DNA of 64,000 bases from Chromera velia. Its lineage: Eukaryota > Sar > Chromeraceae. Of this stretch, positions 11,201 through 24,775 are shown in pieces; position 1 is the first letter of the stretch, and the number at the start of each line of letters is the position of its first letter. Where the stretch lies: assembly GCA_018398765.1 (NCBI GenBank), contig JAHBMJ010002108.1, positions 1 through 64,000 of the forward strand, read 5' to 3'. The notes under the pieces were generated by a model. It saw only the letters and a list, made by a program, of their open reading frames with translations. It was not told where the DNA came from and did no database searches. The translations under genes and the position numbers were made by a program.

Positions 11201-14200
11201 CACGGCCAACGACACGTGCACTGCTACAGCGAACGTGACCTCCTGGCCTGGAACACAACCGAATTGCACACGTCCGTCTGTCTCTGGTCTCACAGTTGTG
11301 CACATTATTTCTATCCGTGTTCGACTCGTTCTCTTTTGTTTTCTTTTTTCTGCGGGTCTCTCTTGCTTTCTTGCATATTTCTGAGTTCTCATGGAGACAA
11401 AAAAAAAAAAAAAACCGGTTCCGGTATCCCAACGTTCCTCCAACCCGCTGCTCGTTTGTCCTATCGATGAGCGTGTCGGGCGTAACTCGCAAAGAATCCC
11501 TGTACGGACGTCTTCTCTTCGCCCCCCTCTTCTTTCCTTTCATCCTCTCTGTGCAGTCCAAAACTGTCCCAACAGCATCTCTGCACCCACCAACGGGCTG
11601 CTGACCTACACACCAACCGACCGGTCATTCCCAGCCACAGCTCTGTACGCTTGCAACGACGGGTACCAGCTGACGGCACACGGGTCTGCTGCCTACACAA
11701 TCACCGGCACGACCTACCAGGACACTTGTGCGGCCTCGGGGGGAGTGGTCTCGTGGCCTACAGAGACCACGCAACCTACTTGTGAAGGTCCGCGCATAGC
11801 CGCGGGTAGAGTTTGCGTCTGATCTTTCGAGGGCGTTTCTTTCCATAGTCTTCTCTTTTTGTGAAATTGATTCTCGGCTTCATCCCCACTCTCTGTCGGT
11901 ATCCAGCCCCCGTTCCTCGCTCCCTTTCTCCTTCTGACTGCCTTTGCCTCTACGTTGTCCCTTGTGCGGTTTTGTTGACCCAGTCTCCCTGAAAAAAAAG
12001 GAATACAGCTTCAAATATATTTCACGTAGAGAACAATCGGGCGCCACACATCCACAATCATGACAACTCTCGTTTCCCCCCATGTCTCTCACACCCACAA
12101 ATCAATCATGTACTTCCCAGAGCGTCACTTCTTTTGCATGCACAATTGCTTTTTTGCCTTCTTTTTTTCTTTTTTTCTCCCAGGTGTCGCTTGCCCCGCC
12201 CTGACAGCCCCCACGAACGGTATTCTCACCTTCTCGCCCAACCCCGCCGTCTTCCCTGCCAACGTGACCTGGTCATGCAACGACGGGTATCTCCTCACGG
12301 CCCCCGCTGGGGCAAGCTACAACATTACCTCGTTGAACTACACAGATGCCTGCACGGCGTCTGGGGTCACGACGAATTGGACCACTCTGCACCGGGCCCC
12401 CACTTGCGAGGGTAGGCTGGTTGTCAATGAGTGCCTGGGGATCTATAGGAGGCTCTGTGTGTCGGTCGTGTGTGTATCTGTATTTCGCTGCTTGGGATTG
12501 TCTTTGTTTCTGTTTGTCTGTGGCTTCTCTGCTTCTTTTTTTTGGCTTTTTATGTCCGGAATAGGAAAACGGAGAGAGGACGTGGAGAAAAAGGTCTCTC
12601 CATATCCGTGGGTCGGGAAAAACGCAATTCAAATACATGTACCTGTCCCGTTTTCAATACAACAATTCAAGCGCCATTGGATGTGTTGCGCAAAGAGACG
12701 GGGGCTTTCAAATTGTCCGTTGTTGTTTGCAGCTGTGATTTGTCCCGACAGCTATACGGCACCCGTGAACGGAACCTTCTCCTACTCCAACAACCCTTAT
12801 TTCCCCTCCACGGCCACCTTCACCTGCAATGACGGGTACGAGATCACCGGAGGAGGGAGCACTACCACAGACACCTGCAGTGCTACGGGCATTGTGACGT
12901 CATGGCCGGGGGCGGCGTCCCCTCCCAATTGTACAGGTGAGCACACATGCATATAGGCCTAGACGTCATCATTTGCTCTTCCACTGGCTTCTATTACCTC
13001 TCTACTTGTCCCGAGTGCAATCAGTTTGTTGCATCCTTTTGCCCTGGTTAGACCTGCCAGATCAGCAGAGGTCCTCTCCTTCTCTCTGGCTCCTTCTGAG
13101 TTGCTGGTGCCGAATTTCAACGAAGAGTGTCCTCATTGCCCGCAGCCCTGACGTGTCCGACGAGTATCGCTGCACCGACGAACGGCCTGCTGACCTTCAA
13201 CCCATCCTCGCGGGTCTTCCCAGCAACGGCCCTCTACGAATGCAACGACGGGTACCAACTCACTGCACCCGGAACCGCGACCTACACTGTCAGCGGGACG
13301 ACCTACCAGGACACCTGTCTCGGACAGGGCGCGGCGGTCCTCTGGCCAACCAACTCGACACAGCCGACATGCGAAGGTCTGCCTGCACGTACAAGAGGCA
13401 GGGTGCTCCTTTTGGCATGCAGCTGTGTCGCTTTTCGCCTCTCCCCTTCACTTCCCTTCTGTTCTGTTAGTTTCCTCTTAGGTCGGAAAAAGTGGCTCGG
13501 AAACAACGCATCGCCTCTCCCATTGTGTCAGCCTTCTGTTTCTCTTAATGCTTTGGCATGAGCGATCCGCCGCTTGTTGCGTTGTCAGAAAGCCGCTCGA
13601 GTACGTCTGCATGTGTTTGTGTGCGCGCATCTGTGTGTGAATGCGGGTGTGAAAGTGTGTGCCTATGCGTGTATGTATTTGCAGGAGTAGCATGCCCGAC
13701 AACGATCTCCGCACCCGGTAACGGTACACTCGTTCTGTCTCCAGATCCGGCCGTCTATCCGGCGACCGCGACGTTTGGATGCAACAACGGGTATCGCTTG
13801 ACAGCTCCGGGAGGGGCGTTCTACTCGATCCCTGATCTGACGTACGTTGACACGTGCAACGCGACAGGCATCGTCACAAGCTGGCCGATTGACGCGGTGG
13901 AGCCGACGTGCGAAGGTCAGGTGCCGTACAGTAGCTCAAAGGCTTTCACTAACTTTAAGCTTCTCTTTCAGAGAAGCATTGAAAATTCCAGCTTCTTTTA
14001 CACCGTTTGTTCTTCGCATAGAATCGAAGCAGCACGTTCTCTTTTCTCTTATTCTACGTGTCAGTGTCCTTTGTCCCAAGTCTCCGTGCGTCTCTTTGAC
14101 GTTCTGTGCTTCGCTGCTTGCAGCTGTGATTTGCCCCGACAGCTATACAGCACCCGGCAATGGGAGCTTCTTCTACACGAACAACCGCTACTTTCCGTCG

Positions 14201-17200
14201 ACGGCCACCTTCACCTGCAACGCCGGGTACGAGATCACCGGAGGGGGGAGCACCACTTCTGATACCTGCAGTGCCACTGCGAACGTCACGTCATGGCCGG
14301 GAGCGGGGACTCCTCCGGTGTGCACAGGTGAGCGGACGTGCGTGCATGACGCCGTCTCCATGATGACTCTGTACCTGTACGAGAAGCTCGCTGTGCAGCG
14401 CATCAGACATACGTGTCCGCGAGTTTAGAGCCATTGTTTCCGCAGGCCCGAATCCGCTGTCATTTCCTGTCACTGTCCTTTGCCTGCAGCCTTGACGTGT
14501 CCGACGAGTATCGCTGCACCGACGAACGGCCTGCTGACTTTCAACCCGTCCTCGCGGGTCTTCCCAGCAACGGCCCTCTACGAATGCAACGACGGGTACC
14601 AACTCACTGCACCCGGAACCGCGACCTACACTGTCAGCGGGACGACCTACCAGGACACCTGCCTCGGACAGGGCGCGGCGGTCCTCTGGCCAACCAACTC
14701 AACACAGCCGACATGTGAAGGTCTGCTTGCGTAAACACAGGGAAATTGTAAAAAAACAAATTCCCTCTCTTGTTTTCTGTTCTGTCCTCTTCTTGCGCTG
14801 TCTTTTTTTTTTGGGGGGGGCATTACAAATGACCTGGGAAAACAGATCGATCCTCTGCTTTTTTCTTCTAAGCTTACGAGGATCCCTCCCTTCTCCTTTT
14901 TGTCTGTTTGAGCACTCGAACATACATGTATGCGTGTACGTCTGTTCGTCTTGCGCAGTGGATCTCGGATGCCGTGTGCCTATCCAGTGGGATGTCTGTA
15001 TGTGCATACGCTTTGTTGGTGGAATGCCTGTATGCGCATGCGCCTTGCCTGTATGTGCATGCGCTTTGTAGGAGAGAACGAGCCTGCGCCTGTGCATACG
15101 TGTGTATCTGTGCGTGCAGGAGTAGCATGCCCGACAACGATCTCCGCACCCGGCAACGGTACACTCGTTCTGTCTCCGGATCCGGCCGTCTATCCGGCGA
15201 CCGCCACATTCGGATGCAACGACGGGTATCGCTTGACAGCTCCGGGAGGGGCGTTCTACTCGATCCCTGATCTGACGTATGTGGACACATGCAATGCGAC
15301 AGGCATCGTCACAAGCTGGCCGATTGACGCCGTGGAGCCGACGTGCGATGGTGGGGTAGCATGGATTTGTGGAGGCGGCTCGCTGCCTCATTTCTTGCGT
15401 TTGATATAAAAGATGTTTTGAGTACAAGGGTGACGGTTTTTGCTTTCCAATATTGACTGCATTCAGTTGAAGACCTTGCTGGGTAGCCACCGTAGTAACC
15501 GGCAGACGAGACGTACTAACCAAAAAACGAGACTCTGTCCAAACGGCGAGTCGAATCTTCATAATCGTCTGTGCCAATTAGTGAGAAGGAAGAGTTTTGC
15601 TTGCCTCTTTCCCTTCCCCACAAACGTCGTCTGTATGCAGAGGTGGCATGCCCCGTTCTGACGGCCGCCACCAACGGGCAGATTTCCTTCACCAACAACC
15701 GCAACTACCCATCTCAAGTCACCTACCAATGCAATGACGGCTACGTGCTCACGGCCCATTCCGGCGGTTCCTATACGGTGTCAGGACTTTACTATTCGGA
15801 AAGCTGTCTGGCCACGCAGAACGTGACGTCTTGGGCGGTTGCGACGGTGCCGCCGACGTGCGACAGTAAGTCGACGAACTCTTGTTCCGGCCCAGGCCCT
15901 ATTAAGGCTTCATCTGATATTTCATTCACTCTAAAGGTCCCTCGCCAGATCATGATTTATATGCTTGCTGACCAGTGTGTTGTGCTCTCTGCAACGGGCC
16001 TTAAGAAGTCTTTGTTGATGGTGGGTAAACATTTCAATGCACTGAATTTGTGCTTGTAGGGGCGTTACTCCGTACGAGAAAAAAAAACGATCTTTCTGTT
16101 TGTGAATTTAAAGAAACAAATATTCCTCAACCTGGCCCATGCGAACGTGAATCAAAAAGAGACAATTAAGACGGGAGGGAGGAAAAGAAAGGAATCAGTG
16201 GATGGATGCATGGATCTATACATTCAATCAAGGTCTCCCGATACACATGGACGGACATGCAGGGGCTAGTTGCACAGAAGGGACAGATCCTCAGCCGAAC
16301 GCTCTGAACAACACACAGACGAAGAGAAGCAACACACCCTCCGGACTGTTGTTCGACCAGGCAGGGTTCTTCTACACATGCAACAACGGGTACAGCCTGA
16401 CGAGCCCTCCGACAGACAACGGAACTGCACTGACGGAACAGAACGTGACTTTCACCTGCACTGCAATCTCGCCCGGTGTTGCACAGTGGCAGTCGGGTAC
16501 CTCCATTGACAACTGCGGCGGTCCGTTGGCTTGCTGAGTTTCGCAGTTCCTTCCCTTTCCTCTCCTTTTCCCTCCTTCCTAGCAGCCGTCAGTTGGATTG
16601 CCACAAGGGTTTGATCTGTTGTCATGCGTAGACTTCGTGTCAGTTCGACTCCATTATCTTTGTGCCTTCCGGTCTCCTCCTGACCCTTCGATTCTCCCTG
16701 CAGTCGCCGCTGCGTGTAACGAGACAGGCGATGCCGCGCCGAATGCCTTCCCTGCCATCTCGAGTCGGACGAACACCCCCACAGGCACCACAACAGCAGT
16801 AGAGACCTTCACGTACACATGCAACACAGGCTACAAACTGACTGGGGGGACGGCATCAGACCGGACTTTCACCAAGGACTTCACCTGTACTGGCGTCTCC
16901 TACGGATCCTCTACCTGGCAGGGGACTACTTTCTCCGAGAGTTGCACGAGTGAGTGGGCTCAGAAGGGGAGGGAACGAAAGTGAAAATGCATTGAACATG
17001 ACAGAGACGTCAAACATGAGAGTAGAGTGGCAAGAAGCGGGCAACTTGGGAAGAGTTTGCTTCTCTTGCTTGGTGGGGGATGTCAGAGACCATGTACGAC
17101 GCACTTATTCCATGTTTTTCCATGTTTCTCTCTCTTTTCGACTGTCTGGCTGAATTTTCTCCTGAGGCTTCACTTGCCGCACTCCCTCCTGACTTTTCTG

Positions 17201-18113
17201 TGTCTCTGTCTGTGCATGACGTCATGACCGAATGAATGCAGACATCGACGAGTGCGCTCTGAATGATAAATAATGAATGAATGAATAAATGGACCCGAAT
17301 GAATGAATGCAGACATCGACGAGTGCGCTCTGAATGATAAATAATGAATGAATGAATAAATGGACCCGAATGAATGAATGCAGACATCAACGAGTGCGCT
17401 CTGAATGATAAATAATGAATGAATGAATAAATGGACCCGAATGAATGAATGCAGACATCGACGAGTGCGAGGAGAACGTCCACGACTGCAACGTCGCTGT
17501 GTCTACATGCAAGGACACCGAAGGCTCTTTCTTCTGCGACGACAGGCCCCAAGTCAGGTGTCCCGACGACATTCAGAATTCCACAGACCAAGGAAACAGA
17601 TACAAAGAGGTCAGCTGCTTGGTTGATTGGTGGGTGTGAGAGGCTCACAAAACTGACATCATGACCGACGCAGTCACGTGAGATCTTTCCATTGATGAAA
17701 AGCATGCCTGCCAATAGACTACGATGTGCATTTTGACCAAATTGAATTCTTTTACAGAAAATCGGATCTTGTTTACCATCCACCCCACCCCACCCAGATT
17801 GTACTGATTGTCAACTGCGCATCTGCGTACCTCAACAAAGACAAGCTACCCAGGAGTTAGAGAGGAATTTGCACTCGTGACTGTTAATTGTTGTGCAGAT
17901 TACTATTGAGTACCTCGACGAGCTGACCGCGTACGGAGAGGCCAACGGAGAGGCGTTCGACTTGCAGGATGGAGAGCTGCCCACAGTGAAATCTTATGAC
18001 GTCCAGGTGGGGGATCAGGTTACGTCGGGCAATTCGATCTCGGCATGTCTGACTGCGACGGACAGCTCGAACAAGACAAACTCCTGTTGCTACAAAATCA
18101 ACATCGGAGGTCA

Positions 18114-18148
<35 letters not shown>

Positions 18149-18152
18149 GGGC

Positions 18153-18188
<36 letters not shown>

Positions 18189-18216
18189 GGGCTGTCTGTC
18201 TGTCTGTCTGTCGGGC

Positions 18217-18252
<36 letters not shown>

Positions 18253-18257
18253 GGGCT

Positions 18258-18291
<34 letters not shown>

Positions 18292-18788
18292 CTGTCTGAA
18301 TCAGTAAAGTGAAAACGGTTTCTCTGTTTGCCTCTCGGTACGTCCGACAAGTTTTCATCCCTCTGCACATGGCGTCATTTGCTGTGTGCTTTTCACGTTT
18401 CTGCCCCTGCGTCTTAGTGCGTAGTTGAGTATGTTGGAGGAAAAAAAAAAACAGGCAAAAGAAACGTGGATGCTCAGACTCTGTGTCTGGGTGAGGGGCT
18501 AAATTAAATCAGAGGAGCCGTAATTCTTCAATGTCTTTATTGATTTTTCCGACATGGATGTAACTGATGCATTGCGCGGTTGGTGCCTGCATGCAGACAC
18601 GGAGGCTCCTCTGATTGTGTGCCCAGCAATCGTCAACGAAATAGAGGTGCTGGGCGTGGCCCCGACGGTCTTTTGGCCGGCGGCACAGGCTCAGGACAAT
18701 GTAGACGGGTTCGCTCGTTCACTCTTTCTTTCTTTCTTTCTTTTTTTTTTTTTTAATCTTTCTTTCTTCCTTTCTTTCTTTTTTTTTG

Positions 18789-18819
<31 letters not shown>

Positions 18820-19569
18820 TTCTGTGCGGCTGCCTTCAGGGATTTTCCTTCATCTGTTTTGTTTGTCTCATGCATTGGAATGAAAAAATATTGAAGGATC
18901 GACGTTGTACACTCGACAAGACAAGTTTTACAGGTTTCCCTCTTTCTGAGCGATTCCCATCTTGCGTCTGACAGTCGAAGTGAGTCGCTTGAGGTCTTAC
19001 AGAAGTTGAACTCTTCATGTGTGGAGAGTTTGTCCGAGAATCTGGAATGAATCATATGCACATGATGAACCGCTGTCAAGAAACAAAAACCCATTGGGAC
19101 AGGGTATGTGCATGCAAACAAATAATCAAACGGTCTTTTCCTCATTGTGCCTCCTCACCTTCGTGCAGAGGAGATGTGCAAATCACCTACAGTCAAACGA
19201 ACGGAACGGTCTTCCCAGACGCCCTTTCTGAAGTTGTGGTGAACGCCGAGGATTCGTCAGGAAACGTTGCCAACTGCACGATCTTAATTGCAGTCGACAT
19301 CTGCAGGTGAGGAGGGTGCTCGTTTGTATGGACACTCTGTAACTCTCGTGTCGACATGTATTGATCGCAGCCTGAAGGGAAAAGCTTGACAAAAGAAACA
19401 CACAACGACTTGTGTGCATTCACGCCGAAATTATTTGTGTTTCCTCTCCTCTTGGTTTGCCTAGTGACAGAGAACGCACTTGCCGCTCTGTCTCTTCTTC
19501 TTTGTGCTTGCAGGTCGAACTCCATCCGTCTGACCAGAGACACCAACTGCATCTGCGCGTCAGCCGAGC

Positions 19570-19608
<39 letters not shown>

Positions 19609-19621
19609 TCTCTGTGGGTGT

Positions 19622-19658
<37 letters not shown>

Positions 19659-22600
19659 GCATGACAACTACCTGTGTATGGTTGAGAGCGTGCCAAAAGG
19701 CTTTTGGGGGTTGAATAAAAAAATCCAAAACGAAGAACTCTAGGATTTGCGTATGCTTTCTTTTTGCTGATTGAAATTCTTGCGATGCACTAGCGAAACG
19801 ATTTTTCCACTAGCATCATGAAGGAAGTCTGACATGATCGATGCATTTGGGCATGCAGGGAGTCAGTTGGTCAGGAAAGACGATAGGAGAGCCCAACTCT
19901 TCTTGAACCATTTTTCCACTTGCGTGCGTCACTCTGCTCTGTCGCCAGCTCAGCTACCCCATTGTCTGCCTCCCTGTTTTGCTTCGCGTGCAGTGAGGGA
20001 ACTTGGCAGGACCTCACCCAGGGTTCTGTCACAACAATCTGCACAGTTTGCATTCAGGACTCAACGAGCTCACTCAACAGCACACACCCATCTGCTTGTC
20101 ACTGCAAAGTCGGCTAATCGGGTTCTTTTGAGTTTGTGATGCTGTCGATTTCTTTCTCCCCCGTCTTGCTTTCTTCTTCCTTCCTTCGCTTATATTCGTC
20201 TTCAGTATTTCTGCCAGCCTTCATTACTGCCTTGATAATTTCTCCCTTGCTCTCTGTGTGGTTTTTGTATGTGAGTGAGTCTCTCTGTCCATTTGTGCGG
20301 ATCTCTTCAGTCTTCTCTCTCTTGATTCTTTCTTTACAAGGAGGACATGCGGGGAATCACCGGGTTCCCTTTTTTTTCTTTTCAAAGGGTGGGTTGGTGA
20401 TTCTGTATTTACACCGATACACGTATTTGTGCAGCATTTGCATCTGGTTCAATCAATGAGTGATCCACTTATTCATCCTATCGATCTGCAGACTGGTTTC
20501 TACTTTGTGCCCAACACAGAAGGCGGCAGGGGGCCTGAAGAGCTTCTCTACTGGACGGCCGGCAAGTGCGTTGAATGTCCTCAAAATGCCAATTGCACAG
20601 GAAACCTGACGCATTCCGGAGAAGCATTCCAGTTGAGCGTGGCAGAGACCAGCGCAGCTGTGAGGGCCCTGAAAGCTCCTGTCTTCTCATCCGCTAACAC
20701 TCCTCAAGTTCCCAGTATAGGGGGCTTACCTCGACTTCCCCCCCTCCCTCACGCCTCCCTATGGCCCAAGACAGGCACCAGGAGAGTCCTCCAGGAACGA
20801 CGCGCCCTTCAGACCACGAGCACCAACGGGAGCTCTGTCGAGGTGACCTTCTTTAATATCACCAAACACGCCAGACCGATTGCCAATGACGGATTTACCG
20901 TTGTGAAGAAATACCCGGACGCCCTTTTGATTCCCTGTCCCATTCCAGTCGCATGTGTTGCCGGTGCACAAGATTCGTACCAGAGCGACGAGCCGGGCAC
21001 TCAGTGTATTGAAGGAATGAAAGGGGTGAGTCAGCCAGTTGGCCTATTTATTCTGTAGGGTTCCCTTGTGATGCTCTTGCTGTGCAACTTCCTCATCCCC
21101 CCTCCAGAAAGGTTAATCAGCCGGTGTTGATAACTGAAGGGCTCAATTAAAGAGTTGTGCCGTGTGCCCGTCTATGAAGTTAAGAGCCAGTCGTCTATCT
21201 TCTGCTGCTTCTTCTTCTTCTCTTCATTCCTCTCCACTAATTGATTCCATTAATTTTTCTCTTCCGTTTTTCATTCTCCTATTGCAGCCCCTCTGCGACG
21301 AGTGCGAAGACGGATGGTACTTCTCTGTTCCAGGCCAACCGTGCGAACAGTGTCCGACGGGGCAAATGACCTCGGGGCTGATCATCGCAGGCGTGGGCAT
21401 GGCCTTTCTCTTGGGCGCATTCGCGTACACAACCATGACAGTGACATCAGAACCCGATCTTGATATGGCTGACCACAAGGTGAGCAAGTGTGCAGACGCT
21501 TTCATACGAATTCCTGCGATGCACATGCATGCACGTGCATGTCTTCTCATAGAATCCATTGAACTTCATTGTCCTTGCTGGCCTCATTGCGTTGACGTCC
21601 ACACAGGCCGCAACTCTCTGGCAGGCACAGCGAGCAATTCAGGACTCTTCAAGTACCCTCCAATGCCCTGGTTCGCATCGAATAAAGTCAAATAATTATT
21701 TACCCCAGCTGACTCCCTACAAGTCCAACCCGGCTTTACTTCTCACTGTGAGATCTTTCTCTCTTCCCTGTGTCTTTGCGCGCGTGTGCGTGTGTGTTCT
21801 TTCTGACGCATGCAGGTCCTGATCAAGCAGGTTATCAACTACTTTGGAATGGTTGGCATTCTTGGCCGATTCGACTACTACCGCATCACCGCGAAGTCCG
21901 AAGCAGTGGCGGGGACCACCGACCTGCCGGACTGGCTGGTAAACATCCGCCTGGACGACGTGATGCCTGTGCAGAACGTGCCCTCTTTCACGGACTTTCT
22001 GTCGATGACCTGTATTGCAGAACAGTACCTGGGCACAAAGGGAATTTGGAGACTCTTCGCAGCGAACATGATGCAGGTCTGTCTTCTGTCTTTCTTTGCG
22101 CCTGAATCCATTCTTTTGGGTGTGTGGGAAATATTGGTGCAATCTGCCTGCCTGCCTGCCTGCCTGTGTGCCCCTTCCTTCCAGTAATAATATTTTTCGA
22201 GTCCTGCATATCTTCCATTGCTTTTGTCATTTGCTTGATTGTCGCTCGCTTGCTTTGTCTGATCCTTCTCCGTGGATCGTCCAATCAAATTTGGGATGAG
22301 GGAATGGAGGGTCCCTGTCGCTCCTGGGTGTGTGTGTATCGGCTGGCTCTCCTTCACTTGACTTGTCTTTTCAAATGCCCTGTAGATTCTCGACATGGAT
22401 ATGAGTTTCTTTTCTTGTCTCTAACGTGTCTTTGACAATTCGGATCGTGTCTGAGGCTCCCTTAACATTTCCTTTTCATCCCTCTCCCGTCCTGTTTGCT
22501 CCAGGTGGCGCTTCCCATCGTGGTGTACATCGTGGCGGCGCTCCTCTCTCTTCTGGTGGTGTTCCTCTACCGTCGGTGTCGGAAGGTGGACGAAGTCTCG

Positions 22601-24666
22601 GAATTCATCAAACGGCCGGAAATCATCGCACTGCGCAACGGGGTCTGTCTGTGAATGCAATCAATGGTCATCTTGGAAGAAATCGTTCGTTTTCTTCTGA
22701 TTCTCGCTCGGCCACAGATTTTAAATCTCTGGCCTGTTGATTGGATCATATGGTTCATGGCAGGACACGTCCGAGCAACATGTCAAGGCATTCATTGTTC
22801 GGAGCCACGCTCTGAGTTGCATGGCAATGCAGGTCGTATTCGAAACGAGAATATTCTGACTGTGTATGTATGGGTGTCATTCTGTTTGTACGAAAGAAAA
22901 TGGTACTTACTCCCTCCTGCAGGACACATCCGAAGCATCAGAGAGGACGCTGTTGAGAGCCAGGAGGGACATGAGAAGACTGTACTCCAAAAGATTCATC
23001 AAAATCTTCAGGTGAGTCCTTAGAAGGGGCATACGGGGGAAGACGTAGGTGTTTGGATACCGTCATTATCTATCCACATACGGTTCTGTTTGTCTGTGTC
23101 CATGTCTCTGTTTCTGGCTGTTTGTAGCATGTATGAATGAGTCTCTCTCTGCCCTCTGTATGGATTCATTTTCATATAATGAATGCATGAGTCTCTGCCC
23201 GCTGTAGGCCGGTCGTTGCCATTTGAAACAAAAAAAAGTATGGGGGGACCCAAAGGGCTTCGTAGAAAGAGCGTAGAAAGAAAAAGGCTTGTTTCTTTTG
23301 AAGGAATTTAGTTTGTTTTTTGTCAACGAAGTAAAACGCCCGATGCGAAGGCATGTGGCAGTTTAGAAAGGACGGGGCCCATTGTTCCGCCTAGCTCTTC
23401 TCATACTTCTTGCAATCTCTTCTGTCTGTCTGTCAGGTACAATTTTGACAAGACGGTGACCTGGTATGAGAGGGCGGGTGTGATCCTGAATGACACCATT
23501 CCGATCGCTGTGACAATCTACTTCCTCACCTTCGAGCTGGCTGTGGAGTCGATGATGAATCTGTTGGCGTGTGAATCCTTTGACGAGGGCATGGAACCCC
23601 GTCTGGTGGCGATGCGATCTGTGGTGTGCACATCCCCTTCGTACCTCTCGTGGGCAACCACGGTTCTGTTCCTCGTGTTCCTCTACGCGTTTTTCTTTCC
23701 CCTGATGATCGTTCTGGTCATGAGGGTCAGTCGCTCTTTCTCTCTCTTTGTTTGTTTCGCTGCCTCCCTGTCTGTCTGTGTCTGAAGGTCGATTCACCTT
23801 TGCTGACTGACGCACATGTACGTCTCCTTTGTCACGGTAGACAGACAACACCTCATAGATGATCCATCTGATTGCCTTAGAAGAACCGTGACTGCATGAC
23901 AGTGCTGCTTGGCTGACTCATCGAAACGCATATCGATCAGAAAGTGATTGAGTGACTCAGGATTTTACTGAATTCCTCCCTTTCCTCTTTCCCTGACGGC
24001 CTGCCTGCCTGTGTGCCTGTGTGTGTCCCCCCCTGGTTACCTCATGCAGAGGGCAATGCGTCGGTTGAAGGAGGCGAGCGAGCAGGAGCAAATGCTGAAG
24101 AAAAACAATCCAGGCCTCTTCCAGAGCATGCGAAGGATGAAAGATCTGGTCTCAAGTTCATTCAGACTCGGAAAAGGGAAATCTCTTTTCAAAATAGGGG
24201 ATGCAAACCCTCAAGCTGAAGGTGAAGCAAAGGGGGGTGGGGGTGCGAAGCCCTCCTCTCTTGACGCTGCAACCCCTCCTGTGATCAGATCCCGACCCTC
24301 GTTCTTGAAGGAGGAGACGGACATGATGGAAGCAGAGAGGCAGAAGAAATTGGAGCTGCTGGACTTTCTTGAATTCAGCCGAACTCGAAAGATGAAGTCT
24401 GCGCAGTTCATGAGGAACTTCTCGTTCCTTCTCGGAGGGTTAGTCGCTCTAGTTTCGCTGTGAATTATCAACACACACTGGCAGGCTATTGAGGGGATCA
24501 GCGAGTCGGTCAGACCATTTGAAACAAAAAAACAAGGGGTGTTGAGGCGAGTAAAATCGTGAACACATGTGTGAAGAGTCTAGCTGAGCTTTGTTTTAGG
24601 TGGATTGCAACCTTTGCGTGCACTTTCTCCTCTGTGCGCGCCTCTTTTCGTCCGTCTCTCTATTTA

Positions 24667-24704
<38 letters not shown>

Positions 24705-24738
24705 AATGGGGGTGTATGTGTGTGTATGTGTATGTATG

Positions 24739-24775
<37 letters not shown>

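Larger units (their letters stand above)
17455..19306 (+). other. EGF3 followed by two HYR (hyalin repeat) domains
   Basis: Exon 17455-17609 begins [19 protein letters not shown], a short EGF-like module ending FFC. It then enters [14 protein letters not shown], the start of a HYR domain. HYR1 continues in 17899-18109, ending [21 protein letters not shown]2 spans 18597-18708 ([14 protein letters not shown]) and 19169-19306 ([20 protein letters not shown]). The C-P-x-[DN]-I start and the A-x-D-x-S-x-N-x-x-x-C end are typical of HYR, an immunoglobulin-like fold that accompanies sushi and EGF modules in adhesion proteins. Internal phases (0, 1, 2) differ from the uniform 1-1 phases of the sushi block. 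Confidence 0.75.

Noticed and set aside
22201-22440. Possible additional exon between 22076 and 22505
   Set aside because: No phase-0 frame with acceptor and donor continues the membrane module, and 22076 joins 22505 in phase without it.
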